From Dictyophora rubrovolvata (Eukaryota > Basidiomycota > Agaricomycetes > Phallales > Phallaceae), in assembly GCA_029959195.1 (NCBI GenBank), contig CP114123.1, forward strand, positions 2,046,001 to 2,110,000: a DNA stretch of 64,000 nt, given 5' to 3'. Positions 57,186 to 64,000 of this stretch are shown here, in pieces. How positions within the stretch are numbered: position 1 is the stretch's first letter; every line of letters starts with the position of its first letter. Under the pieces are notes generated by a model that had not been told where the DNA came from, did no database searches, and saw nothing but the letters and a program-made list of their open reading frames with translations. The position numbers were made by a program, and so were the translations under genes.

Positions 57186-59400
57186 AATTTGCTCTGTCTA
57201 TACAGATGGAATTTGTGAGTGAGGACGATGAAAAAAAGAAAAGTAGTTTATGCAAGCATGAAAACAAGAAGGAATGGAGACTTAAGTATGCGGGCGCTCT
57301 CCCGGTTGCGTCACACAGTTCCCCCGGCACGTCACGCACCGTCACTGCCAACAGAGGCTAACAGACACATGACTCTCGGAGTTGCTGTCGACTGTATTGC
57401 GCAGCGCCTTACGACTCGGGCACTTCATATTGGCTTGTGCTCAAACCAGGGCCAGAGCGGGCGAGCTATAGGGATGAAACAATTCATTTCCAATCCCCAG
57501 CCAACCCCAGAGTGACCGTAACAAAGCGGCAGTGTTGATATCTAACATAATTTTGTCCAGCTGACCATTCCCCATAAAAACCCAATTACTAAACGATCAA
57601 CTAGGCAAGAGGTCACGGGAGAAGAGGATCATACGATTGGTATGGAATCATTTCATTCAAAACTCGCCAGTTGTCTCCGTCTCTCGACCCTACAATTACC
57701 AAGAATTCCAGACTTTTTTTTTTCATGGTCTGCTTCGGCACTGAATAGGCAGTCGAAGCCCGCAATGGCGAATCTCTCCCCAGAAATTCATGATTCATGA
57801 CTCATCGTATTGTCGGCTTACCTATCTTCCGGCTCGTCTTCTAACCATGCCACCGAAGCACCTTGTTCCATGTCGAAATCTGACAAATTTGAACCAAATT
57901 GTATACATAGCATGACCAGAAAAACTGAAACCGGATCTTCAAGTTCGCACCCACATCCGAGAGACTACTAGGGCGCCTATGTCGTCGGCAAACTTCCGTC
58001 TCCAGATCCGATTCCGAAGCTAAAGCTCATAGCAGCTCGTAACAAGTAACCAACAACTTCTCATTTTTTATTATGTAACAACATTCCGAAGCCGCAACGC
58101 ATCACCCTATTTTAACTTTTTCTTTCCATTTTACCGAAATTAGGGATTGATTTGAAAAGCCAAAACCTTTCCGTGTTCGAAACTCGGCACCTTTCTATTT
58201 TCAGCTTTCTTGACAATCCGTAGTCCAATTCGGCTGATTTTATCGCCTTCTCACGCCTTATTCGGTGAAAGGGAATCACCTTTGATCATCCACCATCAAC
58301 GTCCTTGACATGAGGAGGTGCCGCGTGTGCTCCTGATTCGCAGAAGAGTCAACCTTCGAAAGAAAACATCTATTGAACTTCTTGGACAAGATTAACCTGC
58401 AGTTACTTTCCAAGACGACCACGTAAATGGAACACCCTGCCAGACCCTGCGCCACCCTACTGTGAACGTTGAACATTCAATTTACGTCTTAATGTTCCTG
58501 AAACCCAACCCATGACTCCCTCCACTGTATATTCTTCAGTCTTCTTTTCCTCAAAAACCGCTATAAGTTGAGACCATATGGTTGTCATTAAATGTAGAAC
58601 CTTATTCACCCTGCAATATAAGTGGAGTAATTCTGTGCATGGTCTGTATGACGGAGCTCCGTTCCCCCAAGATTAAAGACTGTACGTAAAACAGTTAGGA
58701 CAGCTTCACCCATGTACAAACATAACATCTCACATAGACCCGTTCACATACAAGAAAAGGCTTTGCTATACCACATTTGATATTGACTATATCGTCAACC
58801 GCCAGTATTTCATAGTAGAAGTCTATTGGTAGAAGATGGACTACTCTTAATGAATTTAGTGAAAAGTAGCAAATTAAAAAATCTTATATCAATCCTTACC
58901 CATTGTCCAACACAGTTCATCGAAGAGTGCTTCAGAATCAGGGTTTTGGAATCGCCAATGAAACTGCCTAAAAAGTCCCATATTCTTTATCAGTACGGAT
59001 TCCAAAAGCTCAAACACCTGTCGCAACTTCATTGGAGACGAAATAAAAACGACAGCCTAAACTGTTCAAGTTAACTTGGGACATATAATGTACTGTGGTA
59101 CAAAGTGAATTTCAAACAAACTTAAAGCAACGCACGAATGATGACTTGAAAACGGAAGGATGTATTTGATATGAGATGGATAACTAAATGGGCTTTTTGA
59201 AGTACAGAATCGGGAAAGAAAATAGCATAGTAGTTTGTGGGTGGCATATTATGTCGTCAATAGCCACAGCTACCTATTTAGAGATTATTTTTCTCAATGC
59301 GTAGAATTTATTCTGCTGCCGAAAGCCCCAAACGCGTATGTTGTAAGCCACGAAGTGGTTGATATGGTTGATATCCTCTAGTCAGAACAACTTGCAAACT
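57186..59400. other. Gene-poor DNA
   Basis: Contains the GDH2 promoter. Short frames such as 58826-59074 have no motif. Nothing further is recognised. Confidence 0.45.
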
Positions 59401-59419
59401 TTGATAGAGTTCAGGCTTT

Positions 59420-59600
59420 TTTCTCCTTGCTGAGCTTGTTCTTGAAAGTTGGGTCGTTGTCCAGACTGGCTAAAATTTTCCTTCGTTCTTCGGTCGTTGC
59501 TGGTTGATATGACGGGTGTAGAAATTTGTACTCTTCTTAATTTCAGCGTCAGATAATTTGCTTTTGAATAACCTTCGAAAGTACTATTAGGTAAAGCAAA
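59420..59600 (-). pseudogene. Fragment of a small basic helical protein, frameshifted
   Basis: On the minus strand one frame reads LFKSKLSDAEIKK and the next, offset by one base, reads EYKFLHPSYQP and EERRKILASLDNDPTFKNKL, then SKEKKA and a stop. Restoring one G would join them. The low-complexity Lys/Glu pattern and the coherent reading suggest the 3' end of a real gene with a one-base loss. Family not recognised. Confidence 0.4.
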
Positions 59601-59639
59601 AAAGCTAATCAAGCTGAGGGAGATATACCTGGACAAATC

Positions 59640-62600
59640 TCCTCAAAGCCTAGGCCTTATTGAAGTTCTCATGACTCCTCTTCCAGAAGCAAAGCAGATA
59701 CTTTTCACGATAACTAAGAATCAAACTTGGTACCTTGTATAGGCCGTATCAATTTGAGCTGTATGCCATCTCGCTTTCACTGTAGTCACTGTGAATTGAA
59801 GCACGGTTAGCAAAATGCACGCCCTAGTTCGGTCAACATAGCTACATTAATAAAGCGATTAAAAAACTCACAGAAGAAAAGTATGGGTCAATGAAAGCTA
59901 TACGGAAAAAAGTTAGGTTGCGAGTGTCTTTACTTTGTAGGCATTTTTGCCTCCAGCGTCGCAGTAGTTCGGTCCAGCGTATGAAGATACCGAATAGCTG
60001 TAGTCGCTCGCTGACCGAACGACCAGGCCTCCTTCGGGACTTAATAACTCAGCTTCACCCAGCATACGTTTTTAATGATGGAGCTTGCCCAAGAACTGTT
60101 ACGTACGGTGGCCCGAAGCTATTCCGGATAGTTCCGAAGAAATCCGGACCACGGGGTCAGACGGGAGGCGGAGTACTGAAGTACGGGGTGAGGGACTTGG
60201 CTTCAACTTATATGTTGCGCCCACTCGCCCAGCTTACGATATCCCTCAATTTCGGAATACGAGGAGGTACGCAAGTACGTACAAGTCCGACGATGGAGTA
60301 CAAGTCCATGTCGTCGAAGACGACGTGAACGATAAGTATGAGTTGACTCAAATGTTAAGTCCGAGCCAACTACGCAATATGGATTAAGAGTACGAGATGG
60401 ATTAGAGATGAGAGAGTAACTGATTAAACTGATTATATTCAGACTGCGGATCCACAGCTGAGGGAGCTGGGGTTTAAATACAGGAGGGAGCGGAACTACA
60501 TAAATGGGGATAATGACAAATAAGGGAAAGTGGGAATTGACTAGTGCAAGCCAAGATGACAACCAGGTACCTTATTACTAAGCAACCGGAATACACATCC
60601 CCTTAAGGAAGGTGGCTGATACGGAGTACGGATGGAGTACGGGTCTCGGAGTTAAGGTGTCAAGATCCGAAAACGTTCGAGTTCGAGAATACGATAATTC
60701 GGAGAATGAGGAACCTGGCTTCAACTTATATGTTGTGCCCGTTCCAAAGGCCTGATAATTGTTCCTCAATTTAGATCGTGACGAACGTACACTCACGAAT
60801 ACGGAGTTCGAATGAAACGAGGCCTTTGACGACTTCATCGTCAAAGACAAGTGAAACGAGAATTCATGTAGAACGAAGGTTCGAGAATAAAGACGGTTTA
60901 TAGACAAAAGAAGTCTTAATTGAAAAAGATATTTAATCGAATCAAAGTTTGATTTCAAGATGACCATAACTACATATTTACAAGGCATTTAAATACTAGT
61001 TAAGTCATGCAGGGTCAAGAACAAAGAAAGTACAGAAATAGAATAGTACTTAACAGTTCTCGACTACAATGTGTTTTCATTAGAAAGAGATAGAACGAGA
61101 TAGAAACATTCTATATATATCATGGGAACTTTACCAATCAAAGTAAATATAGAAAACGGTCGTCACGGTAAAGTTCGGTCGTAAATCGTATATCGGTAAA
61201 TCGTTATGAAATCGTTAGTTCGGTAAAACGAGTGTCATGAGAAAATCGGCTCATGACATAAGGGGAAATACGGGGTATGTAGTACAGGATTCGGAATAGT
61301 CCGGGTTTGGACTCTGGGGCATGCGGAGTGTGACAAGAACTGGAGATAGTGTACAAGGATCCTGACAGATAGGGGCTTTCAAGTGCTTCCATCACCCTTC
61401 TTTTTTAGCATTCTAGATGTGTTGAAGCTGTTCCACACAGTCCATCCTGAGGCTACCTCGAGTCCAAAGGGATCAACCCGAATCGTCTGTATGAAGAACC
61501 CAGTCAGCCTAGATGAAAAGACGGGGTTTCCATGAAAGGTCAAATATTTATATTGGTGAGGGCTTCAAAATAAAGAGCACCAGCACGAGATGTTCCTCGC
61601 ATAAATATACTCAGTGCAGATCCCAATGGCAACATTCCGGAAATAAGGGTTTAAAGCCTGTTTTAATGTATTTCGTGAACAAGGTTGAAGATACCTTCCC
61701 TCTCAGAAGCATCAATGAGATAAGTTAAACAGTCGGGCGAAACACTTCTACTTTCACTGGCCTTGTTCGCCCATTTGCTGGGACAAGTCCACCTTCTGAC
61801 GAGACAGGGATAGTTTCGAATTCGCCTTCTCTTGAAAGCACACTTGCCAGTGCACTGTGTAGTAGTAACCCTCCAGGGCCACCTGAGTGCGGCAGCTATA
61901 ATGCGCCAGGTCAAAAAATCGTTGTTTTTTGTTTTTTGATTAGCTGTTTTTTGATTCCTTAATCCATGATGCCCATGATCTAAATTTAAAATAAGCAATA
62001 CTGTATAACCCACGTTCTCATTGTGAAATATTCAAACTTAGAAAAAATTTAACAAAATAGGATTCTTTGAATAATGCTACTTTTTTATGGTAATTATACT
62101 GAACAGGTTTGAATAAATAAATATATATACTCAAGGGAGGATTAAACTACCAGCAACTAATACCCGTGTCCAAATTTAACTCTCCCATTGTTAAAGTAAA
62201 AATATTAGAGTTGTGTACCAAAATATAGGATCTGTACGAGAATCGAACCGACGGCAACCAACCAACAGCACACCCACTTACTACTAGGACACAGTCTCTG
62301 ATGGTTACTTATAAAACAAAAACAATTTGAGTGCATAATTAGATGATTAGAGATTCACATCGAAATGATTCAAGCCGTTTTTCTTACAATGTAGTCCCTA
62401 GAAGATTTAAGTGTAAAGTACGTGTATCTATAGTTAACATTAACAGTTCAATATAGTTATTATATTCAACATTTACAGTTGGATGATGGAATACAGCACC
62501 AAATGTCAAATGTATTCTACATGTCGTGATCCGAACTCATGACATCACTAGCGATACGGATTCGTTATCTTATTTCCTTATCTTATCATATTTAAGGATT

Positions 62601-63078
62601 ATCTTATCACAATCACATCACAGATGCTACGACTGGAAGTCTTGCCAGACTTCACCGCCATTTCATGAAGTCCTAGACACCGACGTCTTCCTAGGACTTA
62701 CAGTAAGCCGCGGATAGACCTTCAGTCTACATTCTAGTTCCAAACCACGCATGAGATCATTGTAACAGATTGTTACACGATCTCACAGAGATGACTGTCT
62801 CTGTATATTTAATTTTATTCTAAGTTACAGGTGCCGGTGCGCCGTAGATAGTCCGCGACTTAGTCGCGTAGGTAGCTTAGGTAATCAACTGCATATAGGG
62901 TGGTTGGTGAGAAGTGCTGACGGCACTTCTGAAAAAAACCACCAATCGTCACTTTAGTTTAATACAGACACTTGTTCTGTTAACATTAAAGCCCGGTGGG
63001 CTTATTGAGACTTAACTAAAAAGTAACGGAAAATGTTACATCTTTTTTAACACCAAGAGGCGTTAAAAAAATACGCTA
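59640..63078. other. Decayed repeat-rich DNA
   Basis: No gene is supported. A motif around TTGGCTTCAACTTATATGTTG-type sequence occurs near 60195-60220 and near 60718-60742, with similar following sequence, suggesting degraded long terminal repeats or another repeat. The last part (about 62760-63078) holds several hairpins, for example AAGTGC/GCACTT near 62916 and GCGTT/AACGC-like pairs, and leads into the gag-like frame. Confidence 0.4.
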
Positions 63079-63099
63079 CTGTATTTAAGCTAAAAAGCA

Positions 63100-64000
63100 A
63101 TGGCTCCTACTATGAGGAGTCAGAGTAACCCCCAGGAGGGACCACTGGTCCCCCAACCCCTGATCCTGGTGGAACGGGACAAAAATCACCACCTATTGGG
63201 CGGGGTGATGACTCGACATTGGGAGGTTCCCCAGTAATTGTCGAGGCCGGCCTAACAGGCCAGCCCACAGCAAACCCCTCATCACAGACGAGAAACCTGA
63301 ACAATAAGTTCACGGCACTAGAAGACCAGTCAGACAGATCGTCTGAAAGATCCTCAGGGAGTGCAAGCTCCATGCGGAAGTCCCAACTGTTAGACAGTAT
63401 AAGGGAACTGCTGGCAGCAGGGTCTTTGTCTCCGCAGGAGACAAGTGAACTTATTAAGTGTATTGATGAGGTCAATACTACCAGTCCTAAGCCAACGGCT
63501 TCGCCGAAGCCTCGACAGGACAAAGGTAAGGAACGGGAGGCAATCCCGTCTCAACACAGCTCCCGATGGGGAAGTCAATCAGGTCGTACTGGACCTCGAG
63601 CCTACCCCACACAAAGCGCGGGCCCAAGTAGACAGCCCACAGGGCCACAAATCCCTGCTTTGCAGGCCCCTCTCATGACCCGTTGAGAGAAATAGCCACA
63701 GGTCATGCTGAGCTTGGACGGATTCGTCAGACTTGATGAGAGATCCCAGCCAACTATGGCGAGACTGGAAACTCCCTTGATGAGGGCATCACAGAATACA
63801 TAGCCACCCAACAAAGGTTGGGAGTATCCCTCAATGCCGAGTCTGAGGACTTAGTAGCCAGGGCACACGCCTTGGAAGCAGTGGCTGACATCGCCGCTGA
63901 AAAGGCAAGGCAGGCTCGATATGAGGCCCTACAAAAGAAAACGACACTCCTTGAACAAGGAGTAGCAGCCGCACTAGCTTCAGGTGACGGTGGAGTCCAG
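63100..64000 (+). pseudogene. Gag-like retrotransposon frame, running off the window
   Basis: An initial ATG frame near 63100 (MAPTMRSQSNPQEG) changes to another frame within 100 bases. The main part reads NNKFTALEDQSDRSSERSSG, then ELLAAGSLSPQETSELIKCI, then a basic Pro/Ser/Arg-rich stretch. After a further shift near 63680 it reads EIATGHAELGRIRQT, two stops, then TGNSLDEGITEYIATQQRLG and a coiled-coil-like EKARQARYEALQKKTTLLEQ. The order of disordered, basic and helical parts resembles gag proteins of fungal LTR elements. Stops and shifts show decay. The LTR and primer-binding site were not identified. Confidence 0.5.

Noticed and set aside
57219-57515. 98-codon plus-strand frame upstream of GDH2
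   Set aside because: It lies in the divergent promoter region, has no motif, and ends without splice support.
62235-62305. tRNA-like sequence on the minus strand (GGTTCGATTC box and a loose box A)
   Set aside because: No pairing acceptor stem or anticodon arm could be drawn; at best a tRNA-derived fragment of a repeat.
62200-63078. A 5' LTR before the gag-like frame
   Set aside because: No second copy within the window, no clear TG...CA boundaries and no primer-binding site beginning TGG; cannot be defined.

Overview
The window looks like a basidiomycete (Agaricomycetes-type) chromosome arm segment. Supported genes are broken by many short GT-AG introns of about 45 to 65 bases, and the gene content is typical of mushroom-forming fungi: a CBM1-linked GH5 endoglucanase, three GPI/membrane-tailed GH16 glucanases, DUF6533-type seven-helix membrane proteins, a DUF6593 protein, a fungal phospholipase B, NAD-type glutamate dehydrogenase and a TPR-Fic AMPylator. 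No prokaryotic signature is present. All exon models were built by hand from splice signals, reading phase and family motifs.

Left part (1-25.9 kb): a patchwork of segmental duplications. A unit of about 6.8 kb occurs twice in tandem (about 1337-6818 and 8108-13.4 kb). Its order is HSP20 copy, a decayed multi-exon gene called Y here, a DUF6533-like membrane protein, then a GH16 glucanase on the other strand. One GH16 copy is complete (13101-14617) and the other is only a 3' stump. Both HSP20 copies in the unit are dead, while a third HSP20 (19082-19729, minus) is intact and has a textbook heat shock element upstream. The same region carries a small family of two-finger C2H2 proteins (intact at 15879 and 24028, a third at 36391 minus, a broken piece at 6819), a 759-base non-autonomous DNA transposon inserted in only one duplicate, a related ~100-base MITE, and a foldback element.

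Middle (25.8-38.5 kb): an intron-containing tRNA-Glu, a class 3 lipase, a GH16 glucanase, a 13-exon GH5_5-like endoglucanase with CBM1, a gene-poor stretch, the third zinc-finger gene, and a decayed F-box/LRR-like gene.

Right (38.8-57.2 kb): a DUF6593 gene, a GNAT acetyltransferase divergent from a MYND-finger gene, a TPR-Fic protein, a retroelement relic fused to a duplicated MYND fragment, phospholipase B, another GH16, and the large NAD-glutamate dehydrogenase. From 57.2 kb to the end the DNA is poor in genes and rich in decayed repeats, and closes with a gag-like retrotransposon reading frame running off the window.

Functionally the set suits a wood- or litter-associated fungus: extracellular polysaccharide attack (GH5, GH16), lipid turnover (lipase, phospholipase B), stress response (HSP20, Fic) and nitrogen/carbon balance (NAD-GDH). 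I see no co-regulated cluster beyond the tandem duplicates.
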